35,873 nt of DNA, taken from IMG/VR virus record IMGVR_UViG_3300020233_000127, positions 1 to 35,873 of that record. One strand, 5' to 3'. The DNA comes from a virus. This document shows, one piece after another, positions 14,580 through 23,641 of the stretch (position 1 is the stretch's first letter; every line of letters starts with the position of its first letter). Position numbers and translations under genes: made by a program. The notes under the pieces were generated by a model. It had not been told where the DNA came from and did not search any database. It worked only from the letters and a program-made list of their open reading frames with translations.

Positions 14580-15473
14580 ATGAGTACGTGGACATTAGCT
14601 GATATTCGTCAAAAAGTTAGACAGGTAACTGGTCGATTTAGCTCTAACGAGATCACCAATACCCAATTAGACGACTATATTAATAAATATTATACACTGA
14701 CGTTCCCTGCTGAAGTGAAGCTAGAGCAAAAGCATGTGTACTATTCGTTCACTACTGCTGCCAACCAAGCTTTTTATGATCAGCCGGAGACCACATTCAC
14801 GAACTTTGAACCACCTGCTACTGTCAATAATCTTCAGTTGCTATGGTATCAAGACCCTTCCTATTTCTTCGAAAATAACCCTCTTCAATACACATTTTTA
14901 ACGCCCTGGACAGGAGACGGCTCCACGTTGTTGTTCAGCACAACCGTGACAGGGTTTCCTATCTATCCAGGGACATTAACCATTAGTGATACCGTAGAGC
15001 TTTTCCAAGACACCAACGAAGATTGGACGGAGAGCAATGTCGTCATCACTGGAGACCAAGGTGGGACTGCGACCATTAATTATGATACGGGAAGCGTCAG
15101 CGTTACTTTTGCTACAGCCCCTACCAATGGACAACTCATCAATCTTAACTATGTGATTTTCCAACCTGGAAGACCCCAGGCAATTTTGATGTACAACAAT
15201 CAATTTCAGTTATTCCCTGTCCCCGATCAAGCCTACATCGTAGAGATGCGCGCTTATTCAGTAGTAACAGAGCTTACAAGCGCTACTGACACTCCTGACT
15301 TAAACGAGTGGGGCCCTGCTATTGCCTATGGAGCTGCTAGAGATATTTTCTCTGACTATGGAGAACTCGACTCGTATGCAGAGACTACGCAACTTTATAA
15401 AGAACAAATTGCCTATGTACTTAAACGAACCAACCAAGACCTGCTGAATACACGGTCTACACCAAATTTTTAG
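14580..15473 (+). CDS. Head-tail adaptor-like protein
   Basis: A 297-residue protein. The N-terminal helices (LADIRQKVRQVTGRF, QLDDYINKYYTLTFPAEVK) and the C-terminal WGPAIAYGAARDIFSDYGE with a final helix resemble head-tail adaptors of podoviruses. A beta insertion sits in the middle (FLTPWTGDGSTLLFSTTVTG, TGSVSVTFATAP). It is expected to form a ring under the portal. The gene order (head protein, adaptor, fibre tip, nozzle) supports this. AGAGGA precedes the ATG. Confidence 0.7.
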   Translation: MSTWTLADIRQKVRQVTGRFSSNEITNTQLDDYINKYYTLTFPAEVKLEQKHVYYSFTTAANQAFYDQPETTFTNFEPPATVNNLQLLWYQDPSYFFENNPLQYTFLTPWTGDGSTLLFSTTVTGFPIYPGTLTISDTVELFQDTNEDWTESNVVITGDQGGTATINYDTGSVSVTFATAPTNGQLINLNYVIFQPGRPQAILMYNNQFQLFPVPDQAYIVEMRAYSVVTELTSATDTPDLNEWGPAIAYGAARDIFSDYGELDSYAETTQLYKEQIAYVLKRTNQDLLNTRSTPNF

Positions 15474-15482
15474 GAGATAAAG

Positions 15483-15623
15483 ATGAAAACGACAGCGCTT
15501 ATTAGCCTTATTTTCTTACTGGGAGGATGCACCATGCATCTCAAAACTGATAATAAACAAGACGAAAAGGATGTCTGCGTAGAAAAGGAATTCTATATCG
15601 GGCCTAAAGTCGGTAAAAACTAG
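15483..15623 (+). CDS. Small lipoprotein
   Basis: A 46-residue protein starting 9 nt after the adaptor stop, behind AGGAG. It has a lysine-containing N-terminus, a short hydrophobic stretch (ALISLIFLLGG) and a lipobox LGGC with Cys16, so it should be lipidated and anchored in the cell envelope. The mature part is only about 30 polar residues. Phage lipoproteins of this size serve as outer spanins or block superinfection. It lacks the Pro-rich composition of many outer spanins and sits far from other lysis candidates, so exclusion is at least as likely. Confidence 0.65.
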   Translation: MKTTALISLIFLLGGCTMHLKTDNKQDEKDVCVEKEFYIGPKVGKN

Positions 15624-15632
15624 GAGATTATT

Positions 15633-16190
15633 ATGGCTTTTGATCCAGCTCTTCCTGCAAATAGTACAAAGTTAAGGTTGGCTCCTGGGGTCATTCAAGA
15701 CAACTGGGTCGCAATTGAAGAAGCCCAATCTTCATTTAAGCCTCAAGCAATTAACCTCGACAATAGAACTCCTCTGGCAGTTTCTAATGACCCTACTGCT
15801 ATTGCTGATGCTTATATTACTTATTGTAAAGACGATGCGGCGGGTAACCCCGAGTTTTTCGGAATCAACGAGAGTAGTCAGATTACTCAGTTGACTAGAG
15901 GATCTCCCGCTTATGCGAAACCAGGCCAAATTTATTTAGCTGGTGGGATGTTGATCCAATGGAATTCGGTTTCTGTAGCTTCAGGGGGCACCATAACCTT
16001 CCCTACGGCTTACATAGAAGCGGCCTATTACGTGAATTTTATTGTCGGGGGCTCTCCTCCGAGTAATAGGGTTTATCAAAGGATTGTAGGTACTCCCACT
16101 TCTACTTCATTTGTTCCTTCCCTTTTAGATAAAGCTGCAAACGCGATCACAGCGACTATTAATTGGATATCCATAGGAAGAGTAACTTAA
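15633..16190 (+). CDS. Tail fibre tip-like protein
   Basis: A 185-residue protein. The C-terminal ~80 residues (GGMLIQWNSVSVASGGTITFP, AYYVNFIVGG, INWISIGR) match the layout of the beta-sandwich at the tip of many tail fibres ('IQWG..tVtFP..F..ayyv.......W.aiG'). The N-terminal part is short and may attach to the tail. It probably contributes to receptor binding or plugs the tail. It is followed with no gap by the nozzle-like gene. Confidence 0.65.
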   Translation: MAFDPALPANSTKLRLAPGVIQDNWVAIEEAQSSFKPQAINLDNRTPLAVSNDPTAIADAYITYCKDDAAGNPEFFGINESSQITQLTRGSPAYAKPGQIYLAGGMLIQWNSVSVASGGTITFPTAYIEAAYYVNFIVGGSPPSNRVYQRIVGTPTSTSFVPSLLDKAANAITATINWISIGRVT

Positions 16191-18125
16191 ATGAGTACAC
16201 CGGTTTCACAACTCATAGCTCCTTTTAAAACTGGGTTAGATACCGATATTCAACCTTGGCTCGCTCCTCCTGATTCTTTTTCTGTGCTCAATAATATCCA
16301 CATAGAGCATGGATTTTTAGAAAGAAGAAATGGATTCCAGTTTTTTGCTCCTTCTGGACAGTCCCAATTAACTAATGCGACAGCCGTAACAGGGTTTGGT
16401 ACCTATATAGAAACCGACACTGGGGCTCAAACTATGTTGGCGTTTGATACTCTGAGCGCTTACACCTACAGTGGAGTTACGGAGTCTTTTACCCAGCTTA
16501 CGAATTCTGGCGGAGCCATGTCAGCTACGATTTTTTCGGGAGTAGATAGTGACTTTATATGGAGCACCAGTTGGCAAAGTACAGCTATATCCAATGTGAA
16601 TAGACTCTATTTTTCTAATGGATTGACCTGGAATAATACCAATGAAACCGATGGATTATGGTATTTTGATGGAAGTACAACCGTTACTTCTTTAAAGCCC
16701 ACGACAGGAGGGGCTAATTTTCTCGTTGGAGGAAAGTTAATTTTCAGCTTAGGCCAACGATTAGTGGTCCTTTATACCTATGAAGCGGCAACCGTTGCTA
16801 CGGCTTCTACACGATTTCCCCAGAGAGCGAGATGGTGTGCAAAACAAAATCCTGCTAATTGGAGTGATACTGTGGCTGGTGGGGGAGATTTTGCGGACGC
16901 TGCTACTTCGGATCAAATCATCTCGGCTCAACTTCTTCAGAATCAAATAATCGTTTTCTTTACCAATTCTGTTTGGTCTCTTCTTCCTACTTCCGATCCC
17001 AACAAAGCCTTTAGATGGCAAAAGATTAATAACTTCCGCTCTTGTGATGGGAAAATGGCGAGTGTTGCTTATGATCGCTTCACAGGCGCTTTAGGAGTCC
17101 GAGGAATTACCGCAACAGATGGTATTAATACTACTCGCATGGACGAACGAATTTCGGACTTTACGATCGAAGAAATTTCTCAATCTGATTTCGGAAATAC
17201 TTTCTGTGCACGAGATTATAACAATCGTCGATGGTGGTCTCTTTACACCGATGGATCGAGCAGTTCTAACACCAGAGCGCTAATTTTTGATGATGATTCT
17301 GGTGGATTTTCTACTTACGACATTGCAATGAATTCTTTAGGTTATGGAATAGAAGGATCCGATTATGAATTTCAAGATTTTAGCGTGGCTAACAATAAAG
17401 ATTTTTCCTTCGAAGATTTTGGGGAGGATGAAACGTTCCTTTCTTACTACTTCCAAGGGAATGTTCAATTATTTTTGGGAGGAGATACTTCCGGTTTCAT
17501 TTATCAGTTGGACATAACGAGCGCGGATTTAACCGCGGCTATCGATTCTACCCTAACATCTGCGGCGTGGAATCCCTTTAAGGAAGAAGGGAAAGAATGC
17601 CTGATGCCCTACATGGACTTTTTTGTTGAAACTTCTCCTTGTACTACAGCCACCATTAGCTTTTATAAAGATACATCTCAAACTCCTTATACTTCCCAAG
17701 TTATAGACTTTCTTCCTGATCTCAATTTTATCACTCTTATTGCCGATATCGATCTGTCCAATCCTTGTAATGTTAATGCCCCTGGACATGGTCTTACTAC
17801 CGGCGATGAAATCTATATCTATCTTGTAGAGGGAATGACAGAGATAAATAGTGGAGAAGAGGGTTTGCCTTATACCGTTACCGTCGTTGATGGAGATAAT
17901 ATTACGTTAGATGGAATCGACAGCGCCGCCTTTACTGCGTACACGTCGGGAGGAAGTCTTTTTTTCCGCCAATTTTATCGTACCAAAACTTGGAAACGAG
18001 CTTATGCAGGAGGTATAGGATTCCAGCATCGAATTATGTTTAGTGCGTCTGGAGCTCAGGATCCTTATAGAATTCATGCGATGAAGCCTTATTTTAAAGC
18101 ACGAGGGAAGAGGACGATTAACTAA
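16191..18125 (+). CDS. Tail tube/nozzle-like protein with embedded FCCH-like domain
   Basis: A 644-residue beta-rich protein. Its N-terminus (FKTGLDTDIQPWLAPPDSF, GFLERRNGFQFF) and following blade-like repeats resemble nozzle or stabilisation proteins of podovirus tails, which extend the adaptor ring. The part FPQRARWCAKQNPANWSD is typical of these. Residues about 515-595 contain a FCCH-like insertion (CNVNAPGHGLTTGDEIYI, YTVTVVDGDNITLDGID, FTAYTSGG). The ATG follows the previous stop directly and the stop shares a base with the next ATG. Confidence 0.7.
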   Translation: MSTPVSQLIAPFKTGLDTDIQPWLAPPDSFSVLNNIHIEHGFLERRNGFQFFAPSGQSQLTNATAVTGFGTYIETDTGAQTMLAFDTLSAYTYSGVTESFTQLTNSGGAMSATIFSGVDSDFIWSTSWQSTAISNVNRLYFSNGLTWNNTNETDGLWYFDGSTTVTSLKPTTGGANFLVGGKLIFSLGQRLVVLYTYEAATVATASTRFPQRARWCAKQNPANWSDTVAGGGDFADAATSDQIISAQLLQNQIIVFFTNSVWSLLPTSDPNKAFRWQKINNFRSCDGKMASVAYDRFTGALGVRGITATDGINTTRMDERISDFTIEEISQSDFGNTFCARDYNNRRWWSLYTDGSSSSNTRALIFDDDSGGFSTYDIAMNSLGYGIEGSDYEFQDFSVANNKDFSFEDFGEDETFLSYYFQGNVQLFLGGDTSGFIYQLDITSADLTAAIDSTLTSAAWNPFKEEGKECLMPYMDFFVETSPCTTATISFYKDTSQTPYTSQVIDFLPDLNFITLIADIDLSNPCNVNAPGHGLTTGDEIYIYLVEGMTEINSGEEGLPYTVTVVDGDNITLDGIDSAAFTAYTSGGSLFFRQFYRTKTWKRAYAGGIGFQHRIMFSASGAQDPYRIHAMKPYFKARGKRTIN

Positions 18126-18682
18126 TGACACTTCCCATAAATTATAAGCTTCCCGAATTAAATAAGGATCAGTCTCCTGAGCAAACCACTTCTTATCTCC
18201 AAGACTTAACTTATGAACTTCAAAATATGTATGAGAAGACAGCTCAAAACGTCAATGGAGTTTTTCGTAATAGCCTCGATGTGGATGGGTCTGAATATAT
18301 TCCCACCTTAGCAGGTTCGACGAACGCAGGAAGCTATACTTACAATCGTCAAGGGTCCTATGTGTTGCGCCAAGGTTTAATGACCGATGTTTGGTTTGAT
18401 GTGGGCTGGACAGCGAGTGGAGGGGCATCTGGTCAACTGAGACTCAATCTTCCTTATCGCCAAGCTAAACAGGGGCAAATATTCTTTGTTGGTACCTGTT
18501 TTATGAATCAAGCCCCTTTTCCCGTAGGAGCCACCCAAGCGGTCATTTTGGGAGTCACAGGAACTTTCCAGGCTTCCTTCCAAGCTTTTGGGTCAGGAAC
18601 CGATACTAGTGCGATTAGTGCGTATAGTGGTAGGGGCCGCGTGGGGGGTCATTTACGATATATAGGAGTAGAAGATGAATAA
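18125..18682 (+). CDS. Tail-associated receptor-binding-type protein
   Basis: A 185-residue protein with a helical N-terminus (YLQDLTYELQNMYEKTAQNV) that probably attaches to the tail, and a C-terminal beta domain: YIPTLAGSTNAGSYTYNRQGSYVLRQ-type start, WFDVGWTASGG, LRLNLPYR. The module 'YxPxLxG...Y..Q.GxYxRxGxxxxV' recurs in phage fibres and also in the protein at 31874. It overlaps the next gene by 8 nt. Confidence 0.6.
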   Translation: MTLPINYKLPELNKDQSPEQTTSYLQDLTYELQNMYEKTAQNVNGVFRNSLDVDGSEYIPTLAGSTNAGSYTYNRQGSYVLRQGLMTDVWFDVGWTASGGASGQLRLNLPYRQAKQGQIFFVGTCFMNQAPFPVGATQAVILGVTGTFQASFQAFGSGTDTSAISAYSGRGRVGGHLRYIGVEDE

Positions 18683-19256
18683 AATTGACGACCTTAAATG
18701 GATTCGTATATTTACACCTTCACATATCCCTAAATACTTGGTCGAACAGGTCAGAGATAGGGATTTTAGTGTAGAAGATTTTTATAAATATCATGAAGTG
18801 AACTGTACGATTCCATCGAGCGATGGGAGTGTAAAACTAAATCCTTTTTCCCATCTTTACGTTCTGGCTAATACTGAGAACGAAGTGAAGGGAATGCTTT
18901 GGTTTAGTGTAGATCCCTTAACCAAGGATCTAGTGATTCAGACCTTTAGTATGGATAAAGAGTTCTGGATGAAAGGGGTAGCAGTAAAAAAACTATCTAA
19001 ACATATTAAAGAAATAAGAAAGAAAGGTAATCTTAATAAAATTTATTGGGTTACTAACTATCCAAAACACTCTGAAAGGAACGGATTTAAACGTGCAAAA
19101 AGTGTGTTGATGGAATACAATGAAGAAAATGAGGTAAATAATGGGAAAGACATTAATGGGAGGGAGCACACAGAAGGAGAACATAGACCTTCTATCTCCC
19201 CAGCAGAGCAGCTTTCTGAGCAGTGCATTGGGACCCCAGCAGCAGCAGCTTGCTAG
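18675..19256 (+). CDS. GNAT-like protein with C-terminus overlapping the next gene
   Basis: A 193-residue protein. HLYVLANTENEVKGMLWFSVD, then VIQTFSMDKEFWMKG and INKIYWVTNYPKHSERNGFKRAK-type order, suggest an acetyltransferase (GNAT) fold. Many podoviruses carry such a protein between tail and ejection genes. The last ~38 residues (from about GKDINGREHTEG) are encoded in a 116-base overlap with the following gene in another frame. Whether this tail is functional is unclear. Confidence 0.5.
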   Translation: MNKIDDLKWIRIFTPSHIPKYLVEQVRDRDFSVEDFYKYHEVNCTIPSSDGSVKLNPFSHLYVLANTENEVKGMLWFSVDPLTKDLVIQTFSMDKEFWMKGVAVKKLSKHIKEIRKKGNLNKIYWVTNYPKHSERNGFKRAKSVLMEYNEENEVNNGKDINGREHTEGEHRPSISPAEQLSEQCIGTPAAAAC

Positions 19257-19641
19257 TGGTGCCTACTCAGACTTTTTACAACCCTACAATCAGCAAGGAT
19301 TCCAAAATCTATTCCAAACGTCCTTTATAGATCCGGCTCAACAGGCTCTACAACAACAGATTATTCCTGGTCTTAAGGAAAGCTTTTTGGGATTGGATGA
19401 AAGTGGCTCAGGGTCTTTAAATAGAGCTCTAGCCCAAAGCGCATCGGATGTTTCGACGGGTTTAGGATCTCAAATGATGAATTTCTTCAACCAACAACAG
19501 CATAATAAATTAGGTGCTTTAGGACAACTTGGAGGCTTAACAGGTCAAAGAGGATTTGAGCCTCATATCGAGCAAACTCAAGGAATTCTGGGTCAACTGA
19601 TCGCAGCTTTAGGCCAAGTAGGCGCTGCCGCGCTTATTTAA
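19141..19641 (+). CDS. Gln-rich ejection protein, first of three
   Basis: A 166-residue Gln/Gly/Leu-rich protein with FLSSALGPQQQQLASG, FIDPAQQALQQQIIPG and a small-residue C-terminus (LIAALGQVGAAALI). Small Gln-rich proteins with short amphipathic helices, encoded after the tail genes and followed by larger ones, are typical of podovirus internal (pilot/ejection) proteins that build a channel across the cell envelope. GAGG lies 9 bases before the ATG. The 5' end overlaps the previous gene by 116 nt. Confidence 0.6.
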   Translation: MGKTLMGGSTQKENIDLLSPQQSSFLSSALGPQQQQLASGAYSDFLQPYNQQGFQNLFQTSFIDPAQQALQQQIIPGLKESFLGLDESGSGSLNRALAQSASDVSTGLGSQMMNFFNQQQHNKLGALGQLGGLTGQRGFEPHIEQTQGILGQLIAALGQVGAAALI

Positions 19642-19650
19642 GGAGATAAA

Positions 19651-20772
19651 ATGGTATTAGTTACACAAAATAATTTAGGCGGATTAGGCCAAGGAATTCA
19701 GCAGGTTGGGAGCGCTCTAGCTCAGGCTCTCTCACAAAGAGGGGAAAATAAACGATTCCAAGAGATTTTTAATCCTCAACAGCAGCAAACCCAAAATGTT
19801 GGGGAAGATGAGGCATTTAGAACTAAGTTTATGGATATGCTCCAAACTTATGAAAATGAGAGCGGAGAACTTCTGGAACCAAATCAAGTTGATTTCTTAT
19901 GGAATAATGCTGTTTCTGCTGCTCAACAACCTTCCCAAGAACCAGGTCAACCCCGACAATATAATCAAAGGCAATTAGCCGAGATTGCTCGTACGAATCC
20001 TCAACTTGCATCTATGCTTCAACAAGGTCAACTAGCTCGCGATAAGATGACGCAGAAAGAGGAAATGGAAACCTCTAAACGCGCTTTTGAAGAAAATAAG
20101 CCTTTTGTAGAGCAAATGAATAAAATTCGTGATGGACTTGCTACCAAGGAAATAAATCTTTTTAGGATTAATGAAGCTTTGGATTCTGGAAATGTCAAGA
20201 CCTGGCAAAACTTTATGGCCGATTATTTTGATAATGAATTTATTAGAAGTGTGGAAGGAGCGGAATTATTATCCGCCACAAAGGAAGAGTTTTTGTCCGA
20301 TATGCAGCAAATGCCTCCAGGAACTCGTTTAAATCAATACCTTGAAAAGAACATGAGAGAAGCTCTCCAAACGATTGGGAAAAATGTAGAAAGCAATAGA
20401 ATAATTACTCGATTCCAAGAATTTAAACTTGATATCAGTAAGGAAAAATTAAAAATATTTGACAACATAAGAAATAAATATTTGGATAAAGGGTTAGAGC
20501 CTCCTAGAAATCTACAGTCTATGGTAGACAATCAATTAAAAGAGTATACTAACAAAAGACAAAAAGAATTTACTAAAGATGTTAGAGACATTCGGGCTGG
20601 AAAAATTAAATCTACTGGAGGTTTAGCTTTGGAAGAAGCGCGTAAGAGAGTAAAAGAGCTCCCTTCTGAGCCTGGTACCGTCTGGATGCTTGCTCCCGAT
20701 GGGAATACCTATCCGATCCCAAAAAATAAAGTTAAGGAAATGCAATCTAAAGAAGGTGGAATAATTTTATAA
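19651..20772 (+). CDS. Ejection (internal virion) protein, second of three
   Basis: A 373-residue helical protein. It begins with a Gly/Gln-rich segment (NNLGGLGQGIQQVGSALAQAL) and a QQQQTQN run, then long charged helices (ENKPFVEQMNKIRDGLA, FQEFKLDISKEKLKIF) to the end. Composition, length and position fit a DNA-ejection protein packaged in the head. AAGGAG precedes the ATG, and the TAA shares a base with the next ATG. Confidence 0.6.
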   Translation: MVLVTQNNLGGLGQGIQQVGSALAQALSQRGENKRFQEIFNPQQQQTQNVGEDEAFRTKFMDMLQTYENESGELLEPNQVDFLWNNAVSAAQQPSQEPGQPRQYNQRQLAEIARTNPQLASMLQQGQLARDKMTQKEEMETSKRAFEENKPFVEQMNKIRDGLATKEINLFRINEALDSGNVKTWQNFMADYFDNEFIRSVEGAELLSATKEEFLSDMQQMPPGTRLNQYLEKNMREALQTIGKNVESNRIITRFQEFKLDISKEKLKIFDNIRNKYLDKGLEPPRNLQSMVDNQLKEYTNKRQKEFTKDVRDIRAGKIKSTGGLALEEARKRVKELPSEPGTVWMLAPDGNTYPIPKNKVKEMQSKEGGIIL

Positions 20773-22457
20773 TGAGTGCATCTACCGCTTGGTCACAATA
20801 TACTCCTTTAGATGATGGAAACGAAACTCCCCAAGAAATGGATGCCTGGTCTCAGTTTACTCCTCTACCTCCTCCTGAAGTAAATGTTCCCGAACTTCTA
20901 AAGGAAACAGCTAAGGGGCTTGGAAGAACCGCAGGAAGAGGCGCAGCTTCTTTATTAGCGGCTCCTTCTAAAGGAATTGGAGGAATCTTAGAATTATTAT
21001 CTAAAATCTATCCGGAAGATGAAGGATTAAGAGGCGCACCTCGTAAAGGTTTAGAATCTGCTGGAATGTTTCTTCAAGAAATTGGAGAAGGCGGACAAGA
21101 ACAGTTAAAGGGACTAGTAGAAGATGTTTTAGGTAAAAGTTATGGATCGGGGGAAGAAGCTCTAGCAGAATTTACGGAGCGAGCGGCAGATATCTATGGA
21201 CGTGGCCCTTTAAAAGGGATGGGGGCTCCGTCAGTCATTGGGGGTGCTTCAGGACAAATAGCCAAAGAACTCGGAGCTCCCGAAGGGATACAAGAGATAG
21301 CCGAATTGATTGGTATTGGAGTTCCGGATGCTAAGAAAGCCGTTTCTGCTGTAAAATCAGTGCAAAAAATTAAAGAAAAATCTGGTCTAGTGCTTCCTAG
21401 AATTATGGATAAAACTGAGGAAGGATGGAAATTCCTAAAAGGGAAAGTTTTTCCTAAGGCCAAAGAAAAAGCCTATGAAAAAGTTTCAAAGCAGGCTGAA
21501 GAACTTCTCAATTCGATGAAATCTTCTAAATTTCCCCTTTCTGTAGAAATTGAAAAAGGAGTTGATGTTGAAGCAAGATTAAATAAAGATTTAGGTAAAT
21601 TAAATAAACTTGCTTCTAAAATGGATCATAAAATTGAAAGTAATTTCATTTCTAATTATCTTAATAAAACAGAAAAAAATATCAAACTGACCCCTGTGCC
21701 GTCTAAAGAAGAAGAAGAAATATTAGGATTAATTTCTAAATTTAAAGAAAAGTTTGGGGAAGGTGTTGGAGGGAAGAGATTTTATACGCCTCAAGAGTAT
21801 GTAAGTCAATTTAGAAAAATAAATCAGGATGCGAAATCTTTATATGAAAGAGCTTTTATTGAAGGTAAAAAGGGACAGGTCCGACAGTTCTATGGAGGAT
21901 TAAATAAAGAAATTGGGAAAACACTCGAAAACGGAACTCCAGATTCTTTTTCAAAATTATTTAAAGAAACTAATGCCCAATATAGTGAATTGCAAAAACT
22001 TAATTCCTTTGAAGAAATAATTGAAAAAGTTACTTCCAAAGGAGTTTTAGATGCTAAAAAGTTTAGTAATATATTTAAATCTCCTTCAAAGTCTAAAGTA
22101 TTAAGGAAACAAGTAGGCCCCGAATCTTTTGAACAAATGAGACTTATTTCTGGTGATTTAGAAAAAGTAAAAGATAAATTGGGTCTTCTAGATGAAATTG
22201 GAGTAAAAGAAATTGTCAAATCAGCTGCTGTGGGGGGAATTCTAACTAAACTTGGGCTTGGTAAAGTGGGTATCCCTATCCAAGCGGGGAAAAAGGTATC
22301 GGAATTAGGTTATGGTTATTTTTTACTTAACCCAAAAGGACAAAGGGATTTTAGAAATTTCTTAAAAGCTCTTCAATCGGGAAATAAAAAAGCCGTTGAA
22401 AGATATCTGAAGACCATGGATAAACATGCTCTCAAGGAAGAGGAGAAAACTCAATAA
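20772..22457 (+). CDS. Ejection (internal virion) protein, third of three
   Basis: A 561-residue protein. The N-terminus has two WSQ(Y/F)TPL repeats, then Gly/Ala-rich amphipathic helices (GLGRTAGRGAASLLAAPSKG, APSVIGGASGQIAKELG) able to contact membranes, and a long Lys/Glu-rich helical C-terminus. This resembles the large ejection proteins that cross the envelope ahead of DNA. No lytic transglycosylase motif was seen, though such a domain is common in this class. It ends the rightward virion operon. Coding resumes on the minus strand 74 bases later. Confidence 0.6.
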   Translation: MSASTAWSQYTPLDDGNETPQEMDAWSQFTPLPPPEVNVPELLKETAKGLGRTAGRGAASLLAAPSKGIGGILELLSKIYPEDEGLRGAPRKGLESAGMFLQEIGEGGQEQLKGLVEDVLGKSYGSGEEALAEFTERAADIYGRGPLKGMGAPSVIGGASGQIAKELGAPEGIQEIAELIGIGVPDAKKAVSAVKSVQKIKEKSGLVLPRIMDKTEEGWKFLKGKVFPKAKEKAYEKVSKQAEELLNSMKSSKFPLSVEIEKGVDVEARLNKDLGKLNKLASKMDHKIESNFISNYLNKTEKNIKLTPVPSKEEEEILGLISKFKEKFGEGVGGKRFYTPQEYVSQFRKINQDAKSLYERAFIEGKKGQVRQFYGGLNKEIGKTLENGTPDSFSKLFKETNAQYSELQKLNSFEEIIEKVTSKGVLDAKKFSNIFKSPSKSKVLRKQVGPESFEQMRLISGDLEKVKDKLGLLDEIGVKEIVKSAAVGGILTKLGLGKVGIPIQAGKKVSELGYGYFLLNPKGQRDFRNFLKALQSGNKKAVERYLKTMDKHALKEEEKTQ

Positions 22458-22531
22458 ATTCTTTAGTCGTTGCACAACCATACTATTGGAACTAAGAAAG
22501 CGAAAAAAGTTATGATTCCTTCTACCATCCT

Positions 22532-22741
22532 TTAATTCTCCTTTGCGTCGTCGTCTTTCTTATAGGGATGTTCATGAGGATCTAAGCGAAATTTAATCCA
22601 CATTATTTCTTCTCTGTTTTTCTGTATCTCTTTTTGAAGTTCCTTCATCCCAGAGTCCATTCTATTGAGAAGAAAGACAAAAAAGACCAAATTGATCCCA
22701 AAAACGCTTAATATAATCGTCAGAATTGAAACTACATCCAT
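22532..22741 (-). CDS. Single-TM phage membrane protein (holin-like)
   Basis: A 69-residue protein with one N-terminal membrane span (VSILTIILSVFGINLVFFVFLL, 4-25), then a charged coiled coil (MKELQKEIQKNREEIMWIKFRL) and a His/Asp/Lys tail. Small one-TM proteins with this outline occur in lysis cassettes (XhlA-type or holin-associated). AAGGA lies 7 bases before the ATG. It converges with the end of the ejection operon. A holin role is a guess from topology. Confidence 0.55.
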   Translation of the reverse strand: MDVVSILTIILSVFGINLVFFVFLLNRMDSGMKELQKEIQKNREEIMWIKFRLDPHEHPYKKDDDAKEN

Positions 22742-22800
22742 ATTTTGTCCTTATTTTCCTATATTCTACCACAAAGCCGTTTAAAAGCGATATAAAGAGA

Positions 22801-22836
22801 TTATTATAAAAATAAGGGGAGCATACTACTCCCCTT
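22801..22836 (-). terminator. Leftward intrinsic terminator of the outer-membrane-like gene
   Basis: On the minus strand AAGGGGAG / CTCCCCTT (22814-22821 with 22829-22836, 7-nt loop) is followed by a U-rich run opposite 22801-22813. It sits 57 bases past the stop of the gene at 22893-23417. Confidence 0.75.
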
Positions 22837-22892
22837 CAGATAACGCACGAGACACGCAATCTGGACATCAACTTTGGGTTCTCCCCACCAAG

Positions 22893-23417
22893 TCAGTACA
22901 AAACCCCTACTTTTAGCCCAATTTTATTGATCTGGTCGTAGGTACCTCTATAAAATCGAGTAGGGATATAATAAATTTCCGCAAACGGAGAAGGTCCCTC
23001 GTTTCTCTTGAAAGAATAACCCCAACAAAACGATGGGCACCAACAAAAGCGGTCCTTTTTGCGGTAAGAAGAATTCTTAAGGGAGTAAAATTCTCCTCTT
23101 ACCCCTACTCCAGTATAGAACAGAAATGAGGGAGTTTCTTTTGCGATGGAAAGAAAGTGAAAAGAGAGGCTCGTAAGATGGCCATGAGTCCAGGAAAGGT
23201 TTAGAAACTTATAGGTCCCATGGAAATCGTACATAAAAACGTTGCGCTGATAGCGATATCCAATCCCAGCCTCTTCGCTTGATATGTCATATGAGACATA
23301 AGGAGAGTGTCGTGTGTGAGCCAACGATAATTCAGAAGGTGGAGTATTTTCTTCAGCATATCCATTAACGAACAGGGTAAAGAGGGAAAGCATAATAGAT
23401 AGAGATATTTTTTTCAC
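22893..23417 (-). CDS. Secreted beta-barrel-like outer membrane protein
   Basis: A 174-residue protein starting at GTG with AAGG 7 bases upstream. A signal peptide is clear (KKISLSIMLSLFTLFVNGYA, then EE). The mature part alternates polar and aromatic residues in short strands (SPYVSYDI, GIGYRYQRNVFMYDFHGTY, SPFAEIYYIPTRFY) and ends in ...KVGVLY, an aromatic C-terminus as required by the BAM machinery. A CWCPSFCW stretch is notable. It is a monocistronic unit with its own promoter and terminator, so it may be a cargo gene that changes the host surface, for example to block superinfection. No exact family is assigned. Confidence 0.65.
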   Translation of the reverse strand: MKKISLSIMLSLFTLFVNGYAEENTPPSELSLAHTRHSPYVSYDISSEEAGIGYRYQRNVFMYDFHGTYKFLNLSWTHGHLTSLSFHFLSIAKETPSFLFYTGVGVRGEFYSLKNSSYRKKDRFCWCPSFCWGYSFKRNEGPSPFAEIYYIPTRFYRGTYDQINKIGLKVGVLY

Positions 23418-23426
23418 GGTTGAGCC

Positions 23427-23444
23427 TTAAAAAACTGGTTTAAA
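23427..23444. promoter_or_regulatory. Dyad site 1 (AAAAAAC-TG-GTTTAAA)
   Basis: An imperfect inverted repeat around a central TG, in the untranslated leader of the outer-membrane-like gene just downstream of its probable -10 (minus strand). It is closely similar to the site at 23845-23864 upstream of the recombinase unit. It may be an operator or a recombinase core site. Confidence 0.4.
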
Positions 23445-23641
23445 GATATAGAGTTCAAGTTTTTTTTTCAATAAATTTAGGATAACTCACTCTAATTAGA
23501 AGACAGAATACCTGTTTTTTGTTTTTCCCTCTATGAGAAAACCGGAATTTATAGATTAAAAAGATCGTTCCTTCCATCTCCACCTAAAAAGGGTAGTGTT
23601 TTTAAAAAAAGACCAGCTAGAATTCTAGCGCCTCTTTTCTT

